5,967 nt of DNA from Rhodobacter sp. GTDB taxonomy: Bacteria > Pseudomonadota > Alphaproteobacteria > Rhodobacterales > Rhodobacteraceae. Below, piece by piece: positions 1 to 5,967 of the stretch; position 1 is the first letter of the stretch; the number at the start of each line of letters is the position of its first letter. The notes below the pieces were generated by a model that ran no database searches, was not told the DNA's origin, and saw nothing but the letters and a program-made list of their open reading frames with translations. The translations under genes were made by a program, and so were the position numbers. The stretch is taken from contig PNND01000152.1 of NCBI GenBank assembly GCA_013824045.1, positions 1-5,967 of the forward strand. Reading direction: 5' to 3'.

Positions 1-1297
1 GCCGTGCCGAAAGGATGGCTGTGCGGGGATCTGGCGGGCCGGGCAGGCGCAAAAGGGAATCCTGCAGCGCGGTGGCTGTCACCTTATCATCCGCGGCCAG
101 AAATCGTTCGGCAAGCGCCGGGCCAAGGTGGCGACGCAAATGGGGCGGCAGCGCAGAGAAGGCACGCAAAAGCGCGGCCGTGTTGATTGCGGTGGGAGAG
201 AGGGACGGATCGGCAAGACTGGCCCAAAGGGCGGCCGGGGTATCACAGGCAGCGTGCCCGGCAAATGCGCCGCCCGGATCGGAGGTGCCATCAACGAGAC
301 GGGCCATCGACAGCCAGAGCGATCTGTCGGCGTCCTCCGATGGAAGGGCCGTCATGAGGGCGAGCGCCTCGGCGCCAAAGCCGAGATGCAGGAGAAACCG
401 CACGGCGCGCCGCACTGCTGCAGGATCGGGGCGATCGAATTCGCCAGTCAGGTTCACCATCGCTTCGGCCATTTGCACCGAGACGGGGCGGGCATCGCCC
501 CAGTCAGAAATGGCGAGGCTTTCCGGCGTTGGGCATACCGCGCCTTGCGCAGAGAGAGCTTCAGCGGCAGACAGGGCACTGCGGGCATCAAGCGGCGGGC
601 CAAGCCTGAGATTGGGTGAATCCGGCGCGGGTCTTGTCTTTTGTGGCGGGGCGGATGGCGGGCGGCTGACCGGTTCGACCAACCCTTCGGCAATAGCGCG
701 GCTGAGATCCATCCTCAGCGTCTCTTCCAGCATCAGGAGCCGACGATCCGGGGCAGGCAGCGGGACCGCCATGCCTTGAGTTTGGCCAGACCAGCGCCCC
801 CCCAGCATGGCATCGCGCCAGTCAAAGGGGAGCGGTGCGGACAAGCTACGGGGGCGCGGGCGGATGGGCTTATCCGCGGCAAGGGCTGGCATCAGTTGAC
901 CGTCCAATGCCTGTTCGAACGAGGATCCTGGCGGCGGCTGACCATCCCGCAGATCGATCACGATGGTTCCGGGGCGGAACTCGAACGGCAGCGCGTGGCA
1001 GGGGCAGGCAATCCCGATCCGAAGCCCGCCATCACCCGGATCGGCCCATATCGAGGCGAGACGCTGTCGGTTGATCCGGTCAAAGACAGTGCTGAGATCA
1101 TAGCGCGGCTGCGCGCCGACGATCCGGAATACATAGCCATCCTCGGTGCGCCCGACGCGCCAGTCGGCGGGTTGTGGCAGGGTCAGCACCAGCCGGGTGA
1201 AGCCTTCATGTTCGCCAGAGGCAATACTGACCGTCTGGCCCATGGCAGGGCGCAGCGCCAACAGGAACAGCATGAGAAAGAGCAGGCGCAGCATCAT
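1..1297 (-). CDS. Exported protein of unknown function downstream of motA (partial, C-terminus cut off by window edge); possible MotC-like stator accessory
   Basis: The frame stays open for 432 codons from the ATG at 1297 to the left edge with no stop, so the C-terminus lies outside the window. The start overlaps the motA stop (ATGA); a second ATG follows immediately, and a weak GAAGG lies about 10 nt upstream. Residues 1-20 form a signal peptide: hydrophobic Leu/Phe core, then RPAMG before Q21, so export to the periplasm is likely. Residues 21-117 look beta-rich (FTRLVLTLP, YVFRIVG, LRIGIACPC, TIVIDLRD) and loosely resemble an AMIN-type domain. Residues about 205-235 are a Pro-rich linker. 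From about 274 onward the sequence is Ala/Leu-rich and helical, suggestive of an alpha-solenoid. Cysteines occur at 98, 100, 255 and 351, possibly disulfides. I do not recognise the family with certainty. The position after motA and a motE-like gene suggests a stator accessory role similar to rhizobial MotC, but this is inference. An unrelated exported motility protein is equally possible. Confidence 0.85.
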   Translation of the reverse strand, partial: MMLRLLFLMLFLLALRPAMGQTVSIASGEHEGFTRLVLTLPQPADWRVGRTEDGYVFRIVGAQPRYDLSTVFDRINRQRLASIWADPGDGGLRIGIACPCHALPFEFRPGTIVIDLRDGQPPPGSSFEQALDGQLMPALAADKPIRPRPRSLSAPLPFDWRDAMLGGRWSGQTQGMAVPLPAPDRRLLMLEETLRMDLSRAIAEGLVEPVSRPPSAPPQKTRPAPDSPNLRLGPPLDARSALSAAEALSAQGAVCPTPESLAISDWGDARPVSVQMAEAMVNLTGEFDRPDPAAVRRAVRFLLHLGFGAEALALMTALPSEDADRSLWLSMARLVDGTSDPGGAFAGHAACDTPAALWASLADPSLSPTAINTAALLRAFSALPPHLRRHLGPALAERFLAADDKVTATALQDSLLRLPGPPDPRTAILSAR

Positions 1298-2163
1298 GCG
1301 GGTTCGGCCTTCAGGGCGCGCAGGGCCTGCTCCAGATCGCCAAAGCCCGGGCGGACAGGGTGGGGCGTGTTCTGGCGCCCCACCTCGATGCAGAGGGCTG
1401 GCGGATGATTGTGCAGGCTTGCGACAAGGACTTCGCGGATCAGACGGTAGAATTGCGCCTCTTCATCGGCGACGGCCTTGAGCCGGGAGGCAAAGGGACC
1501 GACGATGCCGTAAGCGAGAAAGACCCCCAGAAAGGTGCCGACCAAGGCGCCACCGATCATCTTGCCCAGCACCTCGGGCGGTTGGTCGATCGACCCCATG
1601 GTCTTGATGACCCCCAGCACCGCCGCGACGATCCCAAGTGCGGGCAGCGCATCGGCGGTGGATTGAAGCGCGTGGCTGGAATGCTGGGCATGGTGCAACG
1701 CAGCCTCCATCCGTTTGTCGAGCACCTCTTCGACCTGATGGGGATCGTCATAGTTCATGGTGCGCGCACGGAGCGTATCGCAAATGAGCTCGTTTGCCGT
1801 GTGATCATCCCGGATGCGCGGGTAGCGCGCAAAAATGGCAGAGGACGCCGGCGCTTCGATATGGTCTTCGAGCCCGACTGGATTTTCCCGGGCAAGGCGC
1901 AAGAGTTCGAACAGCAGGCAAAGCAGATCTCGATAATCCCCGGGCTGCCATTTTGCACCGCGAAACACCTTTGGAATGTCGTGCAGCGTGTGTTTGACCG
2001 TGGCCTTGTCATTCGACAGCAGAAAGGCCCCGACTGCGGCACCGCCGATCATCGCCATCTCGAAGGGGAGGGCCTTGAGGATGATCCCCATCTTGCCACC
2101 GGCAGCCATGTAACCGCCGAAGACCATGATGATGATGACCGCAATGCCGATGATGCCGAACAC
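1294..2163 (-). CDS. motA: Flagellar motor stator protein MotA
   Basis: MotA is the four-helix inner-membrane subunit that surrounds MotB to form the ion-driven stator and pushes on FliG. The 289-residue protein is of normal length and aligns by eye along its whole length with E. coli MotA. The N-terminus has FGGYMAAGG, and the cytoplasmic loop has LLRLAR followed by GLEDHIE and IFARYPRI. Near the end are ALPALGIVAAVLGVI and GTFLGVFLAYGIVGPFASRL. R92 and E99 correspond to the FliG-contacting R90 and E98, and P174 and P223 to the torque-critical P173 and P222. Membrane segments lie around 2-20, 34-50, 173-190 and 203-224. The start is GTG at 2163 with AAAGGAAAA just upstream. The motE-like gene ends 12 nt before it, and the next gene overlaps its stop. 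No motB adjoins it, so the partner must be encoded elsewhere. Confidence 0.97.
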   Translation of the reverse strand: MFGIIGIAVIIIMVFGGYMAAGGKMGIILKALPFEMAMIGGAAVGAFLLSNDKATVKHTLHDIPKVFRGAKWQPGDYRDLLCLLFELLRLARENPVGLEDHIEAPASSAIFARYPRIRDDHTANELICDTLRARTMNYDDPHQVEEVLDKRMEAALHHAQHSSHALQSTADALPALGIVAAVLGVIKTMGSIDQPPEVLGKMIGGALVGTFLGVFLAYGIVGPFASRLKAVADEEAQFYRLIREVLVASLHNHPPALCIEVGRQNTPHPVRPGFGDLEQALRALKAEPA

Positions 2164-2175
2164 GGTGTTTTCCTT

Positions 2176-2730
2176 TCATTCCGTCGGGGCGAGTGCGTTG
2201 CGGCCCGCAATCAGGGCCGTGATCGCGAAGGCGGTGTCGGGCTCCATCCCGGCAAGGGCGAGCGCGGCGGATTCCGGGCGCATACGCCCAAGGAAACCGG
2301 CAGCAAACTCGACTGGCATGGCAGCCAGCAAGCGCGCCGAATCGACAGGTTTCATCGCCTCATACACGGCGACGAGGCGGGTCAGATCCTGTTCTGCCGC
2401 CCCGTCTGAAAGGGTGACCATGCGGTCAAGATCAGCCTCGGCCTTTGCCAGTTCTTCAAGACGGGTTTCGATTGCGGCCTCGGCCAGATCCAGCGCGGCA
2501 AGCCGCTCGTCGAAGGCGGTTTCGCGGTCTGCGAGGCGCGCCTCGCGCTCGGAAAGGGCCTGCGCCACGGCCAGCGGCGGGGCGGGGCATTCCATAGGGG
2601 CGGCGGCGGCGTCCGTTGCCTCGGGGGCGCGGGCCATGGCCTCACCCACGCCAAAACCGATGCGGATGGCGCCGGAGGCGGCCAGCAAGACGGCGATCAG
2701 CGTAAAGGTGCTGCGGGGCAAGCGGATCAT
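2176..2730 (-). CDS. motE: MotE-like flagellar accessory protein (membrane anchor, coiled coil, MgtE-N-like tail)
   Basis: This 184-residue protein has a short basic N-terminus, a hydrophobic segment at about 9-26 (signal anchor or signal peptide), an Ala/Pro linker with a single Cys48, and a charged coiled coil at about 54-106. It ends in a compact helical domain at about 118-177 that resembles the MgtE intracellular N-domain (EAMKPVDSARLLAAMP, then FLGRMRPESAALALAGM). That architecture and length match the MotE family; Sinorhizobium MotE (about 180 residues) is a periplasmic chaperone for MotC. The ATG at 2730 overlaps the stop of the preceding gene (ATGA) and has a strong GGAGG 7 nt upstream. 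It lies between the DUF6468-like gene and motA, so a stator-assembly role is likely. The family call is firm; whether it works as in Sinorhizobium is inferred. Confidence 0.82.
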   Translation of the reverse strand: MIRLPRSTFTLIAVLLAASGAIRIGFGVGEAMARAPEATDAAAAPMECPAPPLAVAQALSEREARLADRETAFDERLAALDLAEAAIETRLEELAKAEADLDRMVTLSDGAAEQDLTRLVAVYEAMKPVDSARLLAAMPVEFAAGFLGRMRPESAALALAGMEPDTAFAITALIAGRNALAPTE

Positions 2731-3077
2731 TCTGCAGCCTCCATCTCGCGCCGCCGACGCACGAAGCGGACGCGACGCGAGGGCTCTTCCGCCTCGGGCA
2801 GATCATGGAGGGAGGCGAGCAGCAGATCGAGCCGGGCTGCGGCCGCTTCTGCACGGTCGACCAGCACCGTCAGCCCATCTGCAGACCCGGCCGCCGCGCT
2901 GCGGGCCTGATCAAGGGCGCGGGTCATCTCATCCACCTGTTGGGACAGAACGGCAATCGCCCCGCCCATGCCGCTTTCAAGGGCGTTGAACCGCTTCAGA
3001 CGCCCCGAAAGGACATGGCAATAAAGCCCAGCCCCAAGCGCGCCGGCAGCAAGCAGGATATCGGCGAGAATTTCCAT
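2727..3077 (-). CDS. DUF6468-like flagellar membrane/coiled-coil protein
   Basis: A 116-residue protein in the alphaproteobacterial flagellar family commonly labelled DUF6468, of unknown biochemical role. It has one membrane segment at about 4-22 (ILLAAGALGAGLYCHVL). Next comes the basic stretch GRLKRF and an amphipathic coiled-coil region at about 33-92 (SQQVDEMTRALDQARSA, VDRAEAAAARLDLLL). The C-terminus is strongly basic, RRVRFVRRRR at 101-110. This suggests a membrane-tethered helical rod, probably cytoplasmic given the positive residues after the membrane segment. I chose the ATG at 3077 because GGGGCAGG lies just upstream. A longer form from TTG at 3092 would overlap the fliL stop (TTGA) and add five residues, but it has no visible ribosome binding site. 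The stop overlaps the motE-like start by 4 bp. Confidence 0.8.
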   Translation of the reverse strand: MEILADILLAAGALGAGLYCHVLSGRLKRFNALESGMGGAIAVLSQQVDEMTRALDQARSAAAGSADGLTVLVDRAEAAAARLDLLLASLHDLPEAEEPSRRVRFVRRRREMEAAE

Positions 3078-3088
3078 GACCTGCCCCG

Positions 3089-3562
3089 TCAACTGAAGAC
3101 GAATTCTGTGACCAGAAGGTCGCGCACGCGACCTTCGCCGGTGACGATCTGGATGCGCCGCAGGAGTTGCGCGCGGATGCGGACAAGTGCCCCCGCCTCT
3201 TGCAGGGTGGCAGGCTCGACCGCGCGCAGATAGCCGTTCAACACATCCAGAATCCGCGGCATCAAGGCCGAAACCTCTGCCGCGTGGGGCGAGGCAACCT
3301 CCAGCTGGGCGATGAACCGCAAATGCGTCGCGCGCTGCGAATCGGGCAGGGAGATGGTGACCGGGTCAACCGGGACAAAGGCAATGTCGGGCAGATCGGC
3401 GGGCGGTTCTTCGGCAGTTTCGGTCTTGCCGCCCAAAAGGCCGGAATGGGTGACGTAAAACCCTGCCCCGCCAAGCGCGACGGCGAGCACCAACCCAAGG
3501 ATGAGGGGCATCTTGCTGCGGCGGGGGGCCGGGTCGGCATCTGCTGTTGCGGCATCGGACAT
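3089..3562 (-). CDS. fliL: Flagellar basal body-associated protein FliL
   Basis: FliL is a single-pass inner-membrane protein whose periplasmic domain forms rings around the stator and supports torque. This 157-residue protein has the standard plan. It has a short cytoplasmic tail with basic PRRSK at 13-17, a membrane helix at about 19-37 and a variable linker. The periplasmic domain follows, with the family pattern of a Pro-rich beta strand (FVPVDPVTISLPD) and then THLRFIAQLEV. After these come a helix leading to LMPRILDVLNGYLR, RIRAQLLRRIQIVTGEG and a final VRDLLVTEFVFS. I prefer the ATG at 3562 because GGAG sits 7 nt upstream. A GTG at 3568 would add two residues, but the same GGAG would then abut the start codon. 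It is the first gene of the leftward operon, divergent from fliF. Confidence 0.95.
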   Translation of the reverse strand: MSDAATADADPAPRRSKMPLILGLVLAVALGGAGFYVTHSGLLGGKTETAEEPPADLPDIAFVPVDPVTISLPDSQRATHLRFIAQLEVASPHAAEVSALMPRILDVLNGYLRAVEPATLQEAGALVRIRAQLLRRIQIVTGEGRVRDLLVTEFVFS

Positions 3563-3670
3563 CGACACTCTCCGTTTCAGGGACAGGGCGAATTTAGCCC
3601 TTGGCCCCTAACCGATTGTTAAGCCCCGTCGGGCATTTTTGCAGTTGAGGCAGAAGTCCGGGGTAGCCAC
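3563..3670. promoter_or_regulatory. Divergent fliL/fliF control region
   Basis: This is the only intergenic stretch of note in the window, separating the leftward fliL operon from the rightward fliF operon, and it is visibly more A/T-rich than its surroundings. It must hold promoters for both directions. A near-consensus CtrA box lies in the middle (annotated separately). TAAATT at 3596-3591 on the minus strand matches the sigma-70 -10 box at four of six positions. I see no well-spaced -35/-10 pair in either direction, no sigma-54 GG-N10-GC element and no FliA-type promoter. Short inverted repeats occur at 3585-3601 (AGGGC/GCCCT) and 3623-3634 (GCCC/GGGC). Confidence 0.7.
3608..3622. promoter_or_regulatory. 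Putative CtrA binding site (CTAA-N7-TTAA)
   Basis: The sequence CTAACCGATTGTTAA differs by one base from the alphaproteobacterial CtrA consensus TTAA-N7-TTAA, with the exact 7-nt spacing. It lies about 45 bp upstream of the fliL ATG and about 48 bp upstream of the fliF GTG, so one site could serve both promoters. CtrA is an established activator of flagellar genes in Caulobacter and in several Rhodobacterales. Assigning this site is inference from motif and position; a 7-of-8 match in a region of roughly 100 bp could also arise by chance. Confidence 0.5.
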
Positions 3671-5254
3671 GTGAGTCAGCTTGTTTCCTTCTGGTCGGCG
3701 TTGGGCCTGCGCCGCCAGATCATCATTGTCGGCGCAAGTCTTGCGATGTTCGTGACTATTCTGCTGCTGGGGCGCATGGCCGCTGCCCCATCAATGGCGC
3801 TGCTTTACTCGGGTCTGGATCCGGCGGCGGCCGGCGAGGTGGTGGCCGCCCTTGAAACACGCGGCGTGGCGCATGAGGTGCGCGGCAATGCGATTCACGT
3901 GGCCGCCGATCAGCGCGATTCGCTGCGTCTTGCGCTGGCTGCGGAAGGTCTGCCTGCCCAGGGTGGGGCAGGATACGAGCTATTGGATTCGCTGTCCGGA
4001 TTCGGAACCACCGCACAGATGTTTGATGCCGCCTGGAGCCGGGCTGTCGAGGGTGAGTTGGTGCGCACGATCCTCGCCAATCCGCAGGTGCGCGCGGCGC
4101 GGGTGCACATCGCGCGGGGCACCGACCGGCCTTTTGGAGAGAGCACACCGCCCAGCGCAAGTGTTTCCGTCACATCCGTGGGCGGCGTTTCAGCCGATCA
4201 GGCGCGCGCGCTGCGGCATCTGGTGGCGGCGGCGGTTCCTGGTCTGCGCCCCGATCGGGTGGAAGTGATCGATTCGATTCATGGCCTTATCCCTGCGGAA
4301 GGTGATGGTCTTATGGCGGGCGCGGCTGGCGACCGCGCCGAAGCGATCCGGCGGAATGTTGAGCGGCTTCTGGCGGCGCGGGTTGGGCCGGGGCGGGCTG
4401 TGGTTGAGGTGTCGGTCGATCTGGTGACCGAAAGCGAACTGCTGTCGGAACGGCGGATTGATCCGGAGGGCCGGGTCGTGGCTGCGACCGAAACCGAAAC
4501 GCTGAGCGGATCGGAGAATCAGGCGGGGGGCGAGGTGACGGTTGCCTCGAACCTGCCGGATGGCGATGCGGGTGCTGCGTCCGGAAACGCTTCGCGGTCT
4601 GAGGAAAGCCGCGAGCGTGTGGATTATGAGTTGAGCGAGACGCGGCGCGAAGTGACACGCGCTCCTGGGGATATCCGGCGTCTGAGCGTTGCGGTGCTGG
4701 TCGATGGTGAACGGGTGACGGCGGCAGACGGGACAGAGACATGGCAGCCCCGGGCAGAGGAAGAAATGGCGGCGCTTCGGGAGCTTGTGGCTTCGGCCGC
4801 CGGGGTGGATGAAGCGCGTGGCGACGTGCTGACCCTGAAATCCCTGGAACTGCTGCCGCCCGTGCCGGGCGAAGTTGCGGCTTCGGCGGGGCTGGGGATC
4901 GATTTCGCGCGGCTCGCGGGGTTGGGCTTGCTTGCGGCTGTCGCACTGGCCATCGGGCTGTTCGTGTTGCGCCCCGCCTTGCGGCAGGCACGCCGGGTAG
5001 AAACGGGGCCTGCGCCCTTGGCCTTGCCGGGCGGAGCAGGATTTGGCGATGCTGCGCCCGCGCTGACAGGTGAAATTGCCGAAGGATTCCCGCTTTCGAA
5101 TCTGCCCGTGATCGGTGGCGATCCGCCCGGGCGTGGGCTGGGCCAGGAAGACGCGGACCCTGTCAGCCGTCTGCGCCGCCTGATTGGGGAACGTCAGACC
5201 GAGTCGCTGGAGATCCTGAAAAACTGGATGGATTCAGACGGAGGGCGTGCCTGA
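3671..5254 (+). CDS. fliF: Flagellar MS-ring protein FliF
   Basis: FliF builds the inner-membrane MS ring that carries the C ring and houses the export gate. The 527-residue protein is slightly short for the family but complete. It has an N-terminal membrane helix at about 17-37 and a YscJ/FliF ring domain beginning MALLYSGLDPAAAGEVVAAL. Family motifs follow: YELLD, FGTTAQMFDAAWSRAVEGELVRTI, VRAARVHIA, then PSASVSV and VEVIDSIHGLI. The ring-building region at about 218-400 contains an acidic, Ser/Gly-rich insert (about 270-315) before VDYELSETRREV. A second membrane helix lies at about 413-433. The cytoplasmic tail ends in SLEILKNWMDSD, the usual FliG-binding end. The start is GTG at 3671 with GGGG about 8 nt upstream, a weak ribosome site. 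It heads the rightward operon, and its stop overlaps the fliH ATG by one base. Confidence 0.97.
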   Translation: MSQLVSFWSALGLRRQIIIVGASLAMFVTILLLGRMAAAPSMALLYSGLDPAAAGEVVAALETRGVAHEVRGNAIHVAADQRDSLRLALAAEGLPAQGGAGYELLDSLSGFGTTAQMFDAAWSRAVEGELVRTILANPQVRAARVHIARGTDRPFGESTPPSASVSVTSVGGVSADQARALRHLVAAAVPGLRPDRVEVIDSIHGLIPAEGDGLMAGAAGDRAEAIRRNVERLLAARVGPGRAVVEVSVDLVTESELLSERRIDPEGRVVAATETETLSGSENQAGGEVTVASNLPDGDAGAASGNASRSEESRERVDYELSETRREVTRAPGDIRRLSVAVLVDGERVTAADGTETWQPRAEEEMAALRELVASAAGVDEARGDVLTLKSLELLPPVPGEVAASAGLGIDFARLAGLGLLAAVALAIGLFVLRPALRQARRVETGPAPLALPGGAGFGDAAPALTGEIAEGFPLSNLPVIGGDPPGRGLGQEDADPVSRLRRLIGERQTESLEILKNWMDSDGGRA

Positions 5255-5862
5255 TGCCCCCGCTGAAGCTTGAGGATTTCACGTACCCGGCTGGTTCGGC
5301 CGAAACATCGACCGCCACCGATCAAGATGAAGAGCTTCGGCTGGCCGCCTATGAAGAGGGGTATGGCGCAGGCTGGGAAGACGCCACCACCGCGCAATCT
5401 GACGCGCGGGCGGAGCGTGAAGCCGATGCTGCGCGCCATCTGCAGATGCTCGGCTTTGGCTACCATGAGGCGCGGCAGCATGTGCTGAAGTCACTGGAAC
5501 CGCTGTTGCAGGAAATGACGGCCCGGCTTTTACCAGAGTTGGCGCGGGCGGCCTTGGTGCCGGTTGTGGTGGAGAACCTGATGCCCTTGGCAGATCGGAT
5601 GGCGGATGCCCCGGTTACCCTGCGTGTGGCGCCAGAGGTGCGGGATGTGGTGGATCGCCTTCTGCCCGCAACGGCGCAGGGCATCCCGATGCGCATTCTT
5701 GAAGATCCCGCCCTGACGGAGGGGCAGGTCATGATTGCGGCGCCGACAGCCGCCGGGCTGGCCGAGGCGCGGATCGATCTGGATGCCGCGACAGCCGCCA
5801 TTGCCCGGGCAGTTGCAGATTTCTTCGACCTTCAACCAACGGAGCGCGCTGATGCCGGATGA
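5254..5862 (+). CDS. fliH: FliH-like flagellar export ATPase regulator
   Basis: FliH dimerises, binds the export ATPase FliI and links it to the C ring through FliN and to the export gate. This 202-residue protein lies where fliH is expected, between fliF and fliN. It shows the FliH hallmark AxxxGxxxG at A32-G36-G40, within YEEGYGAGWEDA. A charged helix follows (about 46-80), then a C-terminal domain of the FliH/HrpE type (about 85-195: LLPELARAALVPVVVENL, VTLRVAPEVRDVV, RILEDPALTEGQVMI). The extreme N-terminus, LEDFTYPAG, has aromatic residues F9 and Y11. E. coli FliH instead has tryptophans there that dock on its partners. The ATG sits on the fliF stop (TGATG) with GGAGG about 10 nt upstream inside fliF. 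Sequence divergence across FliH proteins makes the name a family-level call supported by context. Confidence 0.85.
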   Translation: MPPLKLEDFTYPAGSAETSTATDQDEELRLAAYEEGYGAGWEDATTAQSDARAEREADAARHLQMLGFGYHEARQHVLKSLEPLLQEMTARLLPELARAALVPVVVENLMPLADRMADAPVTLRVAPEVRDVVDRLLPATAQGIPMRILEDPALTEGQVMIAAPTAAGLAEARIDLDAATAAIARAVADFFDLQPTERADAG

Positions 5863-5967
5863 TAACCCCTTTACTCAGGTTCCCATCGAAATCACGGTTT
5901 CGGTCGGTCGCGCGCGGCCCCTTGTTCGGGATCTGCTTCGATTGGAACGCGAGGCGGTTCTTGTGTT
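5852..5967 (+). CDS. fliN: Flagellar motor switch protein FliN (partial, N-terminal 38 codons)
   Basis: The frame begins with ATG at 5852, overlaps the end of fliH by 11 bp, has GGAG 8 nt upstream, and runs off the right edge. The visible protein reads MPDDNPFTQVPIEITVSVGR and continues through LVRDLLRLEREAVLV. This is the characteristic opening of the FliN/SpoA surface-antigen domain, with the PIEITVSVGR strand and the helix before the next strand. FliN is a C-ring component that sets rotation direction with FliM and docks FliH-FliI. Location directly after fliH fits both roles. The remaining part of the domain cannot be examined. Confidence 0.93.
   Translation, partial: MPDDNPFTQVPIEITVSVGRARPLVRDLLRLEREAVLV

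Noticed and set aside
15..779. Long plus-strand open frame of 254 codons
   Set aside because: It lies antisense to the exported-protein gene, is rich in Arg/Ala/Ser typical of high-GC shadow frames and shows no family motif.
1360..2409. Plus-strand open frame of 349 codons
   Set aside because: It is antisense to motA and the motE-like gene, both of which have strong family evidence and good ribosome sites.
2126..2989. Plus-strand open frame of 287 codons, Ser/Ala/Arg-rich
   Set aside because: It covers three different minus-strand regions, including the motE-like and DUF6468-like genes, and has shadow composition.
3585..3601. AGGGC-N7-GCCCT inverted repeat
   Set aside because: A five-base stem in a promoter region is common by chance, and no regulator motif is recognisable.
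3623..3640. GCCC-CGTC-GGGC followed by ATTTTT resembling an intrinsic terminator
   Set aside because: The stem is only four base pairs and no gene ends toward it; both flanking genes start here. A leader attenuator for fliF is conceivable but unsupported.
3632..3642. Possible sigma-54 promoter (GG followed by TTTTTGC)
   Set aside because: The spacing between GG and GC is too short for the -24/-12 element, and no other match was found on either strand.
4311..4991. Minus-strand open frame of 226 codons inside fliF
   Set aside because: Pro/Arg/Ala-rich antisense shadow of the FliF ring-building region, with no motif or ribosome site of note.

Overview
The window is one stretch of a flagellar gene cluster from an alphaproteobacterium, most likely a member of the Rhodobacteraceae/Rhodobacterales. 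The evidence is high G+C, dense coding with start/stop overlaps, FliL, FliF, FliH and FliN sequences of the alphaproteobacterial type, and two small alphaproteobacterial flagellar accessory proteins (a DUF6468-like membrane/coiled-coil protein and a MotE-like protein) in a run with MotA. The assignment rests on recognising protein families and gene order, not on a database search.

The layout is two divergent operons meeting in a control region of about 108 bp (3563-3670). Reading leftward (minus strand) are fliL (3562-3089), a DUF6468-like gene (3077-2727), a motE-like gene (2730-2176), motA (2163-1294) and a large gene for an exported protein (1297 to beyond position 1). The last has no name I can give with certainty. 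Reading rightward (plus strand) are fliF (3671-5254), fliH (5254-5862) and the start of fliN (5852 to beyond 5967). Neighbouring genes overlap by 1 to 11 bp or are 11-12 bp apart, so each arm is probably one transcript with translational coupling.

Functionally the right arm supplies the basal-body MS ring (FliF), the export-ATPase regulator (FliH) and a C-ring/switch component (FliN). The left arm supplies the stator side: the MotA ion-channel subunit, the stator-associated FliL, and three accessory proteins. MotE is known in Sinorhizobium as a periplasmic chaperone for MotC. Here a MotE-like protein sits beside motA, which is followed directly by a secreted two-part protein. That raises the possibility that the unnamed protein is the local MotC counterpart.

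The divergent region contains CTAA-N7-TTAA, one base from the CtrA consensus TTAA-N7-TTAA, placed almost exactly midway between the two start codons. This suggests that one CtrA site could control both arms. I see no mobile element, RNA gene, CRISPR array or convincing terminator. Both ends of the window cut through genes.
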